This document shows, piece by piece, positions 44,986 through 54,809 of a stretch of DNA of 64,000 nt. The stretch is taken from assembly GCA_947460975.1 (NCBI GenBank), contig CANHGO010000002.1:1-64000 (forward strand). Direction: 5' to 3'. The position numbers and the translations under genes are program-made. Origin of the DNA: Cytophagaceae bacterium. Lineage in GTDB: Bacteria; Bacteroidota; Bacteroidia; Cytophagales; Spirosomataceae. A model generated the notes under the pieces. The model was not told the DNA's origin. It saw only the letters and a program-made list of their open reading frames with translations, and made no database searches. Every line of letters begins with the position of its first letter. The first letter of the stretch is position 1.

Positions 44986-45978
44986 ATGGAAACTTTTAAA
45001 GGTTTATGGACGAGTGAAAATGGAGATGGAACTTATGCCACCTCCCTGTCAAATATCCCGATGGATGTTTTAAATTCTGAGCTGGTGCTAGTGCAAGTTT
45101 TTTATTCCTCTTTAAATTATAAAGACGCACTTTCTTCCTCTGGGCATCGAGGCATTACTCGAAATTTTCCTCATATTCCGGGGATAGATGCTGCAGGGAT
45201 TGTAATTAATGACCCAATGGGCAAGTTTAAGCCTGGAAGTCAAGTCATTATTACGGGTTTCGATTTGGGTATGAATTCACATGGAGGATTATGTGAGTAT
45301 GTTTCCGTACCATCGAGTTGGCTGATCAAATTACCTTCAGGACTAACACTTGAAAAATCCATGCAAATTGGCACCGCCGGTTTGACAGCCGGTATGGCAT
45401 TGTTGGCCTTGCAACAAAACGGCATTAAACCTAGCGATGGTCCTATCGTGGTGAGTGGTGCTACCGGAGGTTTGGGGATGTGCAGTATTTTATTGTTAAA
45501 GCATTTGGGCTATGAGGTCATTGCCGTCACGGGCAAAAAAGACTTACACAGCTTTTTGAAGTCGATCGGGGTGGATGAAATAATCGATCGGGAGGAATTC
45601 CTCCAGGAAACATCGAAAGCACTTTATTCGATGCGATTTTCAGGAGCAATAGATACCGTAGGAGGTGATACCTTAATTAAAATTTTAAAAAGTCTAAAGG
45701 CCGGTGCTTCAGTAGCTGCGTGCGGGATGGCCTCTAGTGTCGAATTAGACTTGCAAATTTACCCGTTTATCCTTAGAGGGGCCCGACTATTAGGCATTTA
45801 TTCGGCTGATTCTCCTTTGGAGTTGAAGCAAAAAGTGTGGAATAAATTTTCTAAAGAATGGTGTTTCCCAATGGATCAAATAGTGAAAACAATATCCTTA
45901 GAAAAAGCACCTGAAATCATGCAAGGCATGCTAGCCGGCAAAACTAGTGGCAGATACTTGGTCAAAACAATCCTCTAA
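44986..45978 (+). CDS. YhdH/YhfP-family quinone oxidoreductase (AcuI-like)
   Basis: A zinc-free medium-chain reductase of 330 residues: SSLNYKDALSSSGHRGITR, then IPGIDAAGIV, and the NADPH motif VVSGATGGLGMCS. Relatives include E. coli YhdH and AcuI, which reduces acryloyl-CoA to propionyl-CoA. Detoxifying acryloyl-CoA or other reactive enones is a sound guess. It is third in the fcl unit, and its stop shares 4 nt with the convergent peptidase gene. Confidence 0.9.
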   Translation: METFKGLWTSENGDGTYATSLSNIPMDVLNSELVLVQVFYSSLNYKDALSSSGHRGITRNFPHIPGIDAAGIVINDPMGKFKPGSQVIITGFDLGMNSHGGLCEYVSVPSSWLIKLPSGLTLEKSMQIGTAGLTAGMALLALQQNGIKPSDGPIVVSGATGGLGMCSILLLKHLGYEVIAVTGKKDLHSFLKSIGVDEIIDREEFLQETSKALYSMRFSGAIDTVGGDTLIKILKSLKAGASVAACGMASSVELDLQIYPFILRGARLLGIYSADSPLELKQKVWNKFSKEWCFPMDQIVKTISLEKAPEIMQGMLAGKTSGRYLVKTIL

Positions 45979-48900
45979 TTTTTAATAAACTTCATGCTCG
46001 GTTGGCTCAGGATTTCGGGTAATCGAACCACGTATGTGCCCACAGGGATTTTAGAAATGTCAATTTTCAATTGATTTGCTCCAGGTTCTAAATTGACTTT
46101 TTCGGAAAGAAAAATTCGGCCATGTATATCAATAATTTCGATGGTATAAGTACCAGCAAGAGCTTGAGGTAATCCTACGTTAAGCAAATCGACGGCTGGA
46201 TTTGGATAGGCAACATACGCTGAAAAAGGGTTTTCTTTTTCCGCAGCTAATATGTTGATCGTCAATAAATCAGATGTCGCGCTACAGCCATTCACATCTT
46301 TGAGGAATACAGAGTACAGGCCACTTTGCACGGGCCTAAATGAGGATGTTGTTGCGCCAGGGATAATGGCGCCATTTACATACCATTGAATAGTCCCAGT
46401 GGCAGTTATTTTCATCGTCCCATCTTCATAAATGATCGTGGGTGGCAATGGACTTGAAACAGTTAAATTTAAGGCGCTTGATGTGTTTGTGCACAATCCA
46501 TTTACTGTCGCTTTTACTTGATAGGTTCCGCTTTTTTTAGCTTCGTATGTGGACGTAATTGCTCCGCTAATTACTGCTCCATTTAATAGCCATTGAAAAC
46601 TAGGATTGTCTGCCGACTTTGCCGTAATTAAAGTGGAACTGCCTACGCAAACGGTTTGAGCACCTGTTGGACTAATAGTAGCTTCTGGAGTTTTGGCGGT
46701 TGTGATATTCACGACAGATCTCGGACTTGGACAGCCCAAAGACTTGAATTTCATATCATAAAAATAATAGTAACCTGTGAGGATGGGCGCTCCGTTAAAT
46801 AGTGCACCGGTTATTGTTAAGATATTAGGAATAGTATAAGGATAGCCCAGATTTGTAGGGGTATTTAGCGTGTCTGATAATGATTTATTGCTTCGGAATA
46901 TCGTCGCCCCATTACTACAAGATTGAGCAAGTATATAAGTCCCTGGTTTTGGGAAAGATAAATTAAGCTCAACCAATTGGCCAGGATCATTTTTATCATC
47001 GGTTAATTGGCCATTTACTTTTGTAAAGTTTGTTTGCGTTCTAGTGGCATTCAAATCTTTAGTGATGGAAGAAACTAATTCCCCGCTTTCATAGTTGATA
47101 ACATCAAAAGTAATGGTCCCGGAGGTCCCTACATAGATTCTAGCCGACTCTAAAATTATAGGTACCTTGATATCAAATATAGGCGCAGGTCCAAAGTTTT
47201 CAAAATATGAACCTGTGCCAAATTCCTTTTTTGTCTGAGGTTTCATGGATCCAGAAAAGTCATTAGACCCAACGGTATAATTAGCCGAATAAGGGGCGGT
47301 TGCAGTTGTCCCTGATGCGGCAAGTACATTATTGTTGTACCAAAGTGGGAAGCCTTGCGAAGCACTTAAATTTAAGGAACTTGCCCCGGAGCAGAAAAGA
47401 CCGGTTCCAATGGGTGCCTGTGGATTTTCAATTATTTGGCTGGTGCTTAATAAATCATTGTTTGTATTTTGATCGACATCTAGACTTGAAATCGCTTTAA
47501 ATATGTATGTTTTCCCTGCAAGCCAATTAGCTGTTCCTGTAACGGTAATGATTTGCTCGACACCTGCATTTATTTTTGATATTTTTCCTGTAAGACTGCC
47601 CTGCAAGTTATTTTCAAGGTAATAATTTAACGAAACCGGTATGTTACTTTGCGGTTTACTTCCATAATTTTTCACTCGGACCATGAGTGATGCTTGGCCA
47701 TTTGTGGCGCAATAACTAGTTGTTGGATTAGAAATTGACATGACACCTAAGTCATTTGAGGCTTGAATGACTTGAATGACATATTCTTCAGATTCGCCTG
47801 TTCCTAAATTTCCGCAAACATTGGTAGATGAATTCCCCAGTTCACTGACAACCCTCATTCTGAAGTACTGATTGATGCTTATGTTGGACGGGATTTTAAA
47901 TTTTGCCGAATAGCTTTCTGCGGTTAGTAGATCACTGGTTAACATCATCTCATTTGAATCTTCGAAATCTCCATCTTGGTTCCAGTCTACCACCACTTTA
48001 ATTTTTTTGCTGGCAGTGCTTGAGAAAGTTAATTTAAGGTCGTTGGATCCCCCTAATTCTAAAGGAATAGGCGTGGAGGTGAAGTCTTGCGTGGTGGATA
48101 CCGTATTAGAATAAGTGCCAACGGTCAGTGACTTGATAAGATTTTGAGGGCTTGTCGGCGTAATCGCACAATAGGCTTTTCCCCCAATTCCGGATACAAT
48201 CAACGAGAAGTCTTGTTTGTCATTTTTTAAAGTCCCCTTGTGTGAAATCGATAATTCATATGTTTTTCCTGGAACAGCACCTTTAATGATGATTTTTTCA
48301 ATGTTGTCACGAATATTGTCACCCGTCTCTGCGATTTTTTCTGGGACGTTGGGATCTAATATGAAGGGTAGAAATTTTCCTGTACCATCCGTAATTTTAA
48401 TATCCAGGTCATTGACTAATTTAGGTTTACGGTTATTTAAATTTTCAGTATTAATCGGAAATACAGTTGCTTCAGGATCAGTCCACGAAAGTGTAGCAAC
48501 TAAATCACCTTTCCCAGACGCAACAAACGAACGTTTGTCTGTAGCTGTATTGGCCAAAGTACCTTCAGAGATTAAATTCGACGAACCCACATTTAAAATG
48601 ACTTTTGCCGCTTTTTCCATGTCTAAAAGACCCCAACCCGTCTTGTAGTCAGGACCCACCGCTTCCAAATCCAATGCCGTGTGTAATACAAGCCCTTTTA
48701 AGGTAGCTGCCCGCATAAATGTATTAGCATTTAGACGATTGTATAACTGTTGAAGCAAATAGATAGATCCTGACACTTGGGGTGTGGCCATAGAGGTCCC
48801 ACTTAAGTAGGAGTAACTAGTATTAGAGGCATTACTAGTGGATAAAATATCGGTGCCCATTCCTATAATATCAGGTTTGATTCTTCCATCGTCAGTGGGA

Positions 48901-49946
48901 CCCCAGGATGAAAAGCTTGCCAATGCCACATCACTTCCTTTTTCTGGAATGGTGTACATGGATTCTGCCGCACCTACGGTCAATATATTTTTGGCTGTAC
49001 CGGTAGTCGATATGATGTCATATCCGTCATTTTTACTTCGGGTAATGTTAGAGGAATCTTTGGTGGATGTTTTTAGAAAATAGTATTTTCCTGGCTCTGG
49101 ACCATTTCCATCACGGCTGTTACCAGCGGATTTAACAATTAAGTAGTTAGGAGCATTAAATGCGATTTTATCCAGCGTTTGCGTATTTGAATCATAAAAG
49201 CCAAACTTATAGTCCTCGAAAGTACTTACTTTGTCTTCTCCCCACCACTGCCACCTACTTTTTCCTGAATCATATACCCAACCGGATTGATATCCATAGG
49301 AGTGATTACTGACTAACAAAGGTGGACCTGTTTTTGGGATAGATGCATCACTAATTTCAGCATTATCATTATTGTAATCCCAAACTTTTAAATCTGCGCC
49401 AAAAGACATCCCTTTCGCATTCGCATTGACTCCTGAGGCAATCATGGTACCGGCAACATGCGTTCCGTGGATATCAGTAGTACTTGAATTCTCCTGTAGT
49501 TTGATGCGACCTCCAAATTCTTGGTGTGTTGCCAAAGCATTTCCTCCATCCCAAATCGCCAAACGGCCTGACATGGTATCTGATTTTCCACTTAATGAAA
49601 TTCCTAGGCTACCTCCTGAATAAAGTTGGTTTGTTTTGGTGGTCGCCGCAGCTTGTGCATTGGAGTGATTGATGATATAAAGCGGTTCGCCTATTTCATT
49701 GATTTGTTGAAGACTTAAAAATCGTCCATTTCCTAAATCTTCTTTTAATTTAAGACCTCTTTCCCCTGCAATTCGTAAGCTTTTTTTGTAATTACTGTCT
49801 AATTTTTGACTGAAATCAGCTGCATTTTTTATGCGTTCATTGATTTGCAAGCGCCTATTTTGTAAACCTTGTCCCGCTATTTTTTGACTCATCAAAAAAA
49901 GCACTATGAAGATTAAAAAATATTTATAGGTAAGGAGTAATTTCAA
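45975..49946 (-). CDS. Secreted S8 subtilisin-like peptidase with T9SS sorting domain
   Basis: A 1323-residue exported protease. After the signal peptide (residues 1-25) and a propeptide-like region comes the S8 domain with the triad Asp133 (AIWDGGN), His160 (DIHGTHVAGT) and Ser385 (SGTSMATPQ). Then follow a GEVED-type domain (about 650-730), a CARDB-like domain, Ig-like repeats (FQWLLNGAVISGA; IQWYVNGAIIPGA), and a T9SS type A tail starting AYPNPAVDLLNV. It should cross the outer membrane by the T9SS and be anchored or released at the surface. The start is TTG at 49946; a later Met would remove most of the signal peptide. Confidence 0.92.
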   Translation of the reverse strand: MKLLLTYKYFLIFIVLFLMSQKIAGQGLQNRRLQINERIKNAADFSQKLDSNYKKSLRIAGERGLKLKEDLGNGRFLSLQQINEIGEPLYIINHSNAQAAATTKTNQLYSGGSLGISLSGKSDTMSGRLAIWDGGNALATHQEFGGRIKLQENSSTTDIHGTHVAGTMIASGVNANAKGMSFGADLKVWDYNNDNAEISDASIPKTGPPLLVSNHSYGYQSGWVYDSGKSRWQWWGEDKVSTFEDYKFGFYDSNTQTLDKIAFNAPNYLIVKSAGNSRDGNGPEPGKYYFLKTSTKDSSNITRSKNDGYDIISTTGTAKNILTVGAAESMYTIPEKGSDVALASFSSWGPTDDGRIKPDIIGMGTDILSTSNASNTSYSYLSGTSMATPQVSGSIYLLQQLYNRLNANTFMRAATLKGLVLHTALDLEAVGPDYKTGWGLLDMEKAAKVILNVGSSNLISEGTLANTATDKRSFVASGKGDLVATLSWTDPEATVFPINTENLNNRKPKLVNDLDIKITDGTGKFLPFILDPNVPEKIAETGDNIRDNIEKIIIKGAVPGKTYELSISHKGTLKNDKQDFSLIVSGIGGKAYCAITPTSPQNLIKSLTVGTYSNTVSTTQDFTSTPIPLELGGSNDLKLTFSSTASKKIKVVVDWNQDGDFEDSNEMMLTSDLLTAESYSAKFKIPSNISINQYFRMRVVSELGNSSTNVCGNLGTGESEEYVIQVIQASNDLGVMSISNPTTSYCATNGQASLMVRVKNYGSKPQSNIPVSLNYYLENNLQGSLTGKISKINAGVEQIITVTGTANWLAGKTYIFKAISSLDVDQNTNNDLLSTSQIIENPQAPIGTGLFCSGASSLNLSASQGFPLWYNNNVLAASGTTATAPYSANYTVGSNDFSGSMKPQTKKEFGTGSYFENFGPAPIFDIKVPIILESARIYVGTSGTITFDVINYESGELVSSITKDLNATRTQTNFTKVNGQLTDDKNDPGQLVELNLSFPKPGTYILAQSCSNGATIFRSNKSLSDTLNTPTNLGYPYTIPNILTITGALFNGAPILTGYYYFYDMKFKSLGCPSPRSVVNITTAKTPEATISPTGAQTVCVGSSTLITAKSADNPSFQWLLNGAVISGAITSTYEAKKSGTYQVKATVNGLCTNTSSALNLTVSSPLPPTIIYEDGTMKITATGTIQWYVNGAIIPGATTSSFRPVQSGLYSVFLKDVNGCSATSDLLTINILAAEKENPFSAYVAYPNPAVDLLNVGLPQALAGTYTIEIIDIHGRIFLSEKVNLEPGANQLKIDISKIPVGTYVVRLPEILSQPSMKFIKN

Positions 49947-49968
49947 GGCTGATATAAAAAAAATAAAT

Positions 49969-50577
49969 TTAGCATTTTTCTTTTAATTCTACACGAAAGG
50001 TTTTTCGATGGATGTCTGTTGGCCCCAAATTTAATACCGCCTTTCTATGTTGCAAAGTGGGATAGCCGGCATTTCTCTCCCAGCCATATCCTGGGTATTT
50101 TTCAGCTGCATTTTTCATCCATTCATCGCGATATGTTTTAGCTAAAATGGAGGCGGCGGCAATCGAGAAATATTTCGAATCGCCTTTCACGATGCAGGTA
50201 TGTGATATCAAAGGATAGTTGATGAACCGATTTCCATCCACCAATAAATGATCAGGTCTGGTTTTTAATTGGTCCACCGAACGGTGCATTGCCAAAACAC
50301 TGGCTTTATAAATATTAATTTGATCAATCGTTTCATGGTCTACTTCTGCAATCGCATATTCAATGGCATAGTGTTTCACGATGTCAATTAAATTCGTTCG
50401 CTGCTTCGAAGTTAGTTGTTTCGAATCCGTTAGGCCAGCATGCGCAAAGTCTTTGGGTAAAATAACGGCACTGGCTACCACTGGACCTGCTAAACAGCCT
50501 CTTCCCGCCTCATCTAATCCTGCTTCTATCCCTGAAAGTGAAAAATAGGGGAGTAAAGTCCCTGTAGTTTTCTTCAT
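49969..50577 (-). CDS. rnhB: Ribonuclease HII
   Basis: Removes RNA from RNA-DNA hybrids and single ribonucleotides from DNA. From the ATG at 50577 the 202 residues show GLDEAGRGCLAGPVVASAV (active-site Asp-Glu), LTDSKQLT, HLLVDGNRF and IAAASILAKTYRDEWM. The frame continues to 50682, but that extension has no family similarity and overlaps the divergent gene. It is in the same direction as the subtilase, 22 nt upstream of it. Confidence 0.95.
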   Translation of the reverse strand: MKKTTGTLLPYFSLSGIEAGLDEAGRGCLAGPVVASAVILPKDFAHAGLTDSKQLTSKQRTNLIDIVKHYAIEYAIAEVDHETIDQINIYKASVLAMHRSVDQLKTRPDHLLVDGNRFINYPLISHTCIVKGDSKYFSIAAASILAKTYRDEWMKNAAEKYPGYGWERNAGYPTLQHRKAVLNLGPTDIHRKTFRVELKEKC

Positions 50578-50657
50578 AAATTCGAGCCAATTAATAAACT
50601 TTTGTTGGTGTTTACATAAATATGGGTTAAAATTGAGGAAAATTTCGCAATAACCCG

Positions 50658-51335
50658 ATGATGTCTTCGTATTTAAAGTCAATTTTCTTATTTATTTTAT
50701 TGGTTCCCATGAGTGTTTTGGGTCAAAAATATAAACCAAAAAAGATTTTTCATTTGGAAGCTAAGTCGGTTCGATTTAGTGGGGAGGGTACAGGAGGAGA
50801 GTCCTATTTTTTTAAACCGGCCGTTGAGTTAGGCATAGGTTTACAATATCCAATAACTGCCCGTGCGAGCTTTAGTCCCCAACTTGCTTTGTCTCAAAGA
50901 GGATATCATGGCAAAACAAATTTCTCAGATTCTGTTTATGTCGAACGTACCATTTCTTTAAATTATTTGGACTTTAGTCCCAATGTAGAGATTAAATTAG
51001 GAAGCTTGTCGGAATATGGCGGAGGCTTATCGGTTTGGGCAGGTCCTTATTTTGGCGTGGGATTATGGGACAATTCAACGTATGTGAATAGAGGCCCCAA
51101 TCCACTCAAACCTACCACATTTGTGACCACCACAACTTCAGGAGAAAGTTTTTCTCGCGATTTGCGAAGGGTTGACATGGGATTCAAAGTAGGTCTTGGA
51201 ATTGTTTCTCAAAACTTTGTTTCCTTGGGGGTAACCTACCAAACAGGGATTTTAAATATCGCTTCTGGAACAGGAGCTTTGTATAACCAATCCTTAGGAT
51301 TTTACTTGCGCGTCTATTTTGATGACGTACTTTAA
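50658..51335 (+). CDS. Outer membrane beta-barrel protein (PorT-like fold)
   Basis: A 225-residue protein with a signal peptide (to about residue 22, VLGQ) and alternating beta-strands such as LNYLDFSPNVEIKLGS and MGFKVGLGIVSQNFVSLGVTY, ending in the barrel-type strand GFYLRVYF. It fits the small OMP_b-brl group of Bacteroidota, which includes PorT-like proteins, but a T9SS role is not shown. Its stop shares 4 nt with convergent pyrC. It is divergent from rnhB with no exact -7 element in between. Confidence 0.85.
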   Translation: MMSSYLKSIFLFILLVPMSVLGQKYKPKKIFHLEAKSVRFSGEGTGGESYFFKPAVELGIGLQYPITARASFSPQLALSQRGYHGKTNFSDSVYVERTISLNYLDFSPNVEIKLGSLSEYGGGLSVWAGPYFGVGLWDNSTYVNRGPNPLKPTTFVTTTTSGESFSRDLRRVDMGFKVGLGIVSQNFVSLGVTYQTGILNIASGTGALYNQSLGFYLRVYFDDVL

Positions 51336-52675
51336 TCGCGGTTAAATAGAAGTCTTTTCCCTAATCGACTCATGTCAAATTTTCCGTTTGAATAGGCTAA
51401 GTGTCCAGACACAAATGTGGATTCGATGCCTGCAGAAAATGTCTTGCCTTCTAAGGGGGACCATGCGCATTGAAAATGTACATTAGATTTTTCGACCTGT
51501 GTCGGTTTTTGCAAATCGACAATCGCCAAGTCGGCCCAATAACCTTCCCTGATATATCCTCTTTCTTTTATTTGAAAGCAATCAGCCACCGCATGTGCTG
51601 TTTTTTCAGCAATCTTTTCTAAACTTATCACCCCTTCTTGGGCTAATTCGAAAAGGATCAAAAGCGGGTGCTGGACTAAGGGTAAACCCGAAGGTGCAGA
51701 CCAATACCCTTGTTGTTTTTCTTCCCAGGTATGCGGTGCATGATCCGTGGCGATGATATCTAACTCCCCCGTATTCAATGCTTTTCGCAATGCATTTTTG
51801 TGCCTGGCATCTTTAATGGCCGGATTACACTTAATTAAATTGCCCTTTAATTCGTAATCGGAAGCATCAAACCAAAGGTGGTGTACGCACACCTCAGCCG
51901 TGATTCTTTTATCTTTAACTGGTTTGGTATTATCAAATAAAGCTAGTTCTTCTTCCGTGCTAATATGTAAAATGTGCAAGCGTGTATTGGACTTTTTAGC
52001 TAGGTCAATAGCCATGGAAGACGATAAATAACATGCTTCTTCATTACGTATGAGTGGATGTAAATAGGCCGGTGCATCGTCTGATGGATATTTTTCTTTA
52101 AACAAAGCTAAACGGGCGCGAACGGTTGCTTCATCTTCGCAATGGGTTGCAATGAGCATTTCGCTACGTGTAAAAAGTTTTTCAAGGGTTTGTACGTTAT
52201 CGACCAACATATTTCCGGTACTTGAGCCCATGAATATTTTAAGTCCGCAAACATCTCTTTTGGATGTTTTAAGTACTTCTTCCAAATTATCATTGGACGC
52301 CCCCATAAAAAAGGAATAATTGGCCAAAGACCCCGCCTGTGCAATGTCATATTTATCGGCTAATAATGCTTGATTAAGTGCATTGGGCACGGTATTGGGC
52401 ATTTCCATAAAACTGGTTACTCCGCCGGCTACTGCAGCACGCGCTTCAGAGGCAATTTTTGCTTTATGCGTTAACCCAGGCTCTCTAAAATGCACTTGGT
52501 CATCGATCATGCCTGGAAATACATGTTTTCCATTCAGGTCTAAAACAAGATCCTCGGCATTTGGAGAAATAGAGGAGGCAATTTTATCTATGCGGCCTTG
52601 TTTAATCCGAATATCTCCTTGAAAGATTTTGCCTTCATTGACAATTTGACCGCCCTTTAATACGTAGTTAGCCAT
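51332..52675 (-). CDS. pyrC: Dihydroorotase
   Basis: Closes carbamoyl aspartate to dihydroorotate in pyrimidine synthesis. The 447 residues are a type I (amidohydrolase) dihydroorotase: VFPGMIDDQVHFREPGLTHK with the zinc His-x-His equivalent replaced by Q-x-H (DDQVHF), FMEMPNTVPNA, KIFMGSSTGNML, LHILHIS, and DIIATDHAPHTWEEK. The first metal ligand position reads Gln, which is known in several Bacteroidota relatives but should be checked. The gene follows porE by 1 nt. Confidence 0.93.
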   Translation of the reverse strand: MANYVLKGGQIVNEGKIFQGDIRIKQGRIDKIASSISPNAEDLVLDLNGKHVFPGMIDDQVHFREPGLTHKAKIASEARAAVAGGVTSFMEMPNTVPNALNQALLADKYDIAQAGSLANYSFFMGASNDNLEEVLKTSKRDVCGLKIFMGSSTGNMLVDNVQTLEKLFTRSEMLIATHCEDEATVRARLALFKEKYPSDDAPAYLHPLIRNEEACYLSSSMAIDLAKKSNTRLHILHISTEEELALFDNTKPVKDKRITAEVCVHHLWFDASDYELKGNLIKCNPAIKDARHKNALRKALNTGELDIIATDHAPHTWEEKQQGYWSAPSGLPLVQHPLLILFELAQEGVISLEKIAEKTAHAVADCFQIKERGYIREGYWADLAIVDLQKPTQVEKSNVHFQCAWSPLEGKTFSAGIESTFVSGHLAYSNGKFDMSRLGKRLLFNRD

Positions 52676-52676
52676 T

Positions 52677-54665
52677 TTATTCAGTGCTTATTTTGATAAT
52701 TTTAAACTCAGTCCGTCTATTTTGTTGATGCATTTCTTCGGGACATTCTACCCCATCAGAACATTCATTGATCAACTGGCTTTCGCCATACCCTTTGGGT
52801 TTTATGCGATCCTTGGCAATTCCCCGACGAATAATATAGTTGACCGCTGATTCAGCCCTTCTCTGTGATAATTTCAAGTTATACCCGGTACTTGCCCTAG
52901 CATCTGTATGGGCGCCTAGCTCCAAATTCATTTGTGTATTATCCGTTAAAAATTGGACAATTTTATCTAGTTCTTCTGCCGCATCGGTACGGATATCTGC
53001 TTTGTTCAAATCATAATAAATGGAATTGATTTCATACAATTTGGAAATCTCTTTCCCGATCTCCGGTCGGTCCATCGTGATGATTACTTGGAATGTCGTG
53101 TCCGTGATTTCTTTTTTCAATAAAGACTCAGGGATGCTTTTTCCTTCCATGGAGAAGCTGGATCGAACCGTGATAAAGTCTTCTTTGTCACACTTAAAGA
53201 CGAGCTCGTCATTTTCAGCCAAATCGATCAATTCAATGAATCCCTTTTTATTGGTTTTTTCATTGGATAAGGTTTGGCCATTTTTGCGAACATTAATTTT
53301 GACGGAGTCAATCGGATTCCCGGATGGATCTACGACCTTGACTTGAACAAAATAATTGACAATTTTCTTATTCAACGTATCAATCACGGGTGGGGGAGCA
53401 GTGGTCCACCAACGATCTTCAGAGCCAGTGGACTTGAAAAAATAGATGTCGTCATCGCCTTTGCCACCAGGCCTATTTGAACTAATATAGCCTTGTGTAG
53501 AATCGGAAAATGAGATCGCAAAGTCGTCGCCAATCGAATTAATGGGGACACCTAAATGCTCGACAATAATTTCATTTTCATTTCGGCTAGCCACAAATAA
53601 ATCCAAACCTCCAATGCTCGGATGTCCATCTGAGGAGAAATACAATTTCCCGTTGGCACTTACGTAGGGAAATAATTCATCACCAGGAGTGTTAATCGTG
53701 GAACCTAAGTTGATCGGTCGGCCAAACCTACCAGAGTTGTCAATAGGCACCCGGTATAAATCAACGCCCCCCTTTCCTCCTCGACGATTTGAACTAAAAT
53801 ATAAGGTTCTTTCATCAGCAGAAAAACTGGGGCTACCATCCCAAGCGATCGAATCTGAAATGTTAAGTCGCTCAGGTTCAGACCAAGCATTGCCCGTTTT
53901 TTTGGACATATATAAGTCCACATCGGGGGAAGGATCCTTGCTTTTGCCTGTATTTCCCCTGGCAAAAACGACGGTGCTTCCGTCCTTGGTAAACGCTGGA
54001 GTTCCATCGTTCGCATTTTCTTTAAAAAGGGCTGAGCTAAATATGGATTGACTTCCTATTTCTCCAGGATTTTTTAAAGGGGCTTTGACAATGCCTAAAA
54101 AAGGCAGGCCATTGTTTTTGTAAATTTCAGGTTTCGAGGAACTGGTGAAAATCAATTCGTCCCCTATTTTTTTGGCGTCAAATTCTGTTTTTGCGGTATT
54201 TCCTGCGAGCGCTTGAAGCGTTACCGGACTTTGTTTTTTAAGTAAATCAGGAATTTGGCCTAAGTTTTCTAATTCAATCTCTGACTTGATTTGATATAAT
54301 CGGCTTGGTTTTGACTTGACAAATTCACTTAAATAGCTTTTTGTTAATTCATAATTGCCGATGGATTTAGCAGACATTGCCATATAATAAGGAAGCATTT
54401 TGTCCACATAGCCTTTAGCCTGCGCTTGTTGGTAATAAGGCAAAGATTGAGTGATTCGATTAGATAGTCGGAAAGATTCGCCCAATAGAAAATTGGTTTG
54501 ATCCAATTGGAAACCTTTTTTAGCCAAGGGGAGTAATTCCTTAATGGTCAATTCATATTCGCCTTTATCAAAGTGCTTTAACGCTTTTTTATTGCTTAAT
54601 TTATCCGTGTGGCATGAAGTGAAAAAAATGCCCAATAAGAACAGAATCGAATATTTTTTGAACAT
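52677..54665 (-). CDS. porE: PorE-type T9SS OmpA-family lipoprotein
   Basis: The domain order matches PorE of Porphyromonas gingivalis: lipoprotein signal with Cys18 (FFTSC), TPR-like helices (about 25-130), a beta-propeller with PD40-type repeats (TPAFTKDGSTVVFARG; SPSFSADERTLYFSSNRRGG; FPYVSANGKLYFSSDG), a carboxypeptidase-regulatory-like domain (about 445-515) and an OmpA peptidoglycan-binding domain (INSIYYDLNKADIR, then LGAHTDARASTGYN). PorE links the T9SS to the outer membrane and peptidoglycan. The architecture is seen; identity as PorE rather than another OmpA/TPR/PD40 paralogue is inferred. Confidence 0.82.
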   Translation of the reverse strand: MFKKYSILFLLGIFFTSCHTDKLSNKKALKHFDKGEYELTIKELLPLAKKGFQLDQTNFLLGESFRLSNRITQSLPYYQQAQAKGYVDKMLPYYMAMSAKSIGNYELTKSYLSEFVKSKPSRLYQIKSEIELENLGQIPDLLKKQSPVTLQALAGNTAKTEFDAKKIGDELIFTSSSKPEIYKNNGLPFLGIVKAPLKNPGEIGSQSIFSSALFKENANDGTPAFTKDGSTVVFARGNTGKSKDPSPDVDLYMSKKTGNAWSEPERLNISDSIAWDGSPSFSADERTLYFSSNRRGGKGGVDLYRVPIDNSGRFGRPINLGSTINTPGDELFPYVSANGKLYFSSDGHPSIGGLDLFVASRNENEIIVEHLGVPINSIGDDFAISFSDSTQGYISSNRPGGKGDDDIYFFKSTGSEDRWWTTAPPPVIDTLNKKIVNYFVQVKVVDPSGNPIDSVKINVRKNGQTLSNEKTNKKGFIELIDLAENDELVFKCDKEDFITVRSSFSMEGKSIPESLLKKEITDTTFQVIITMDRPEIGKEISKLYEINSIYYDLNKADIRTDAAEELDKIVQFLTDNTQMNLELGAHTDARASTGYNLKLSQRRAESAVNYIIRRGIAKDRIKPKGYGESQLINECSDGVECPEEMHQQNRRTEFKIIKISTE

Positions 54666-54704
54666 ATGCGGATTGTAAAATACTATCTATTTTAAAAGAA
54701 CTTT

Positions 54705-54712
54705 CAAATGTA
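54705..54712 (-). promoter_or_regulatory. -7 promoter element of the porE-pyrC unit
   Basis: Minus-strand TACATTTG matches TAnnTTTG, 39 nt before the porE ATG. It lies back to back with the element at 54738-54745. Confidence 0.45.
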
Positions 54713-54737
54713 ATAAGCTATGCTCATTAATTTCATG

Positions 54738-54745
54738 TAACTTTG
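54738..54745 (+). promoter_or_regulatory. -7 promoter element of the pseudouridine synthase gene
   Basis: TAACTTTG matches TAnnTTTG, 64 nt before the ATG at 54810. The same octamer is the -7 element at 9196-9203. Confidence 0.45.
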
Positions 54746-54809
54746 CAGAAATTTAGAAAATAATAAGGCGTAAGGCCTTATACAATCCAGCAGTGATGTT
54801 GCACATTTT

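Noticed and set aside
48217-48648. 143-codon plus-strand frame inside the subtilase gene
   Set aside because: It is the complement of well-conserved protease sequence and has no motif of its own. Other antisense frames in the window were rejected for the same reason.
50578-50682. Longer N-terminus for rnhB
   Set aside because: The extension covers the divergent spacer and the start of the barrel gene and lacks similarity to RNase HII.
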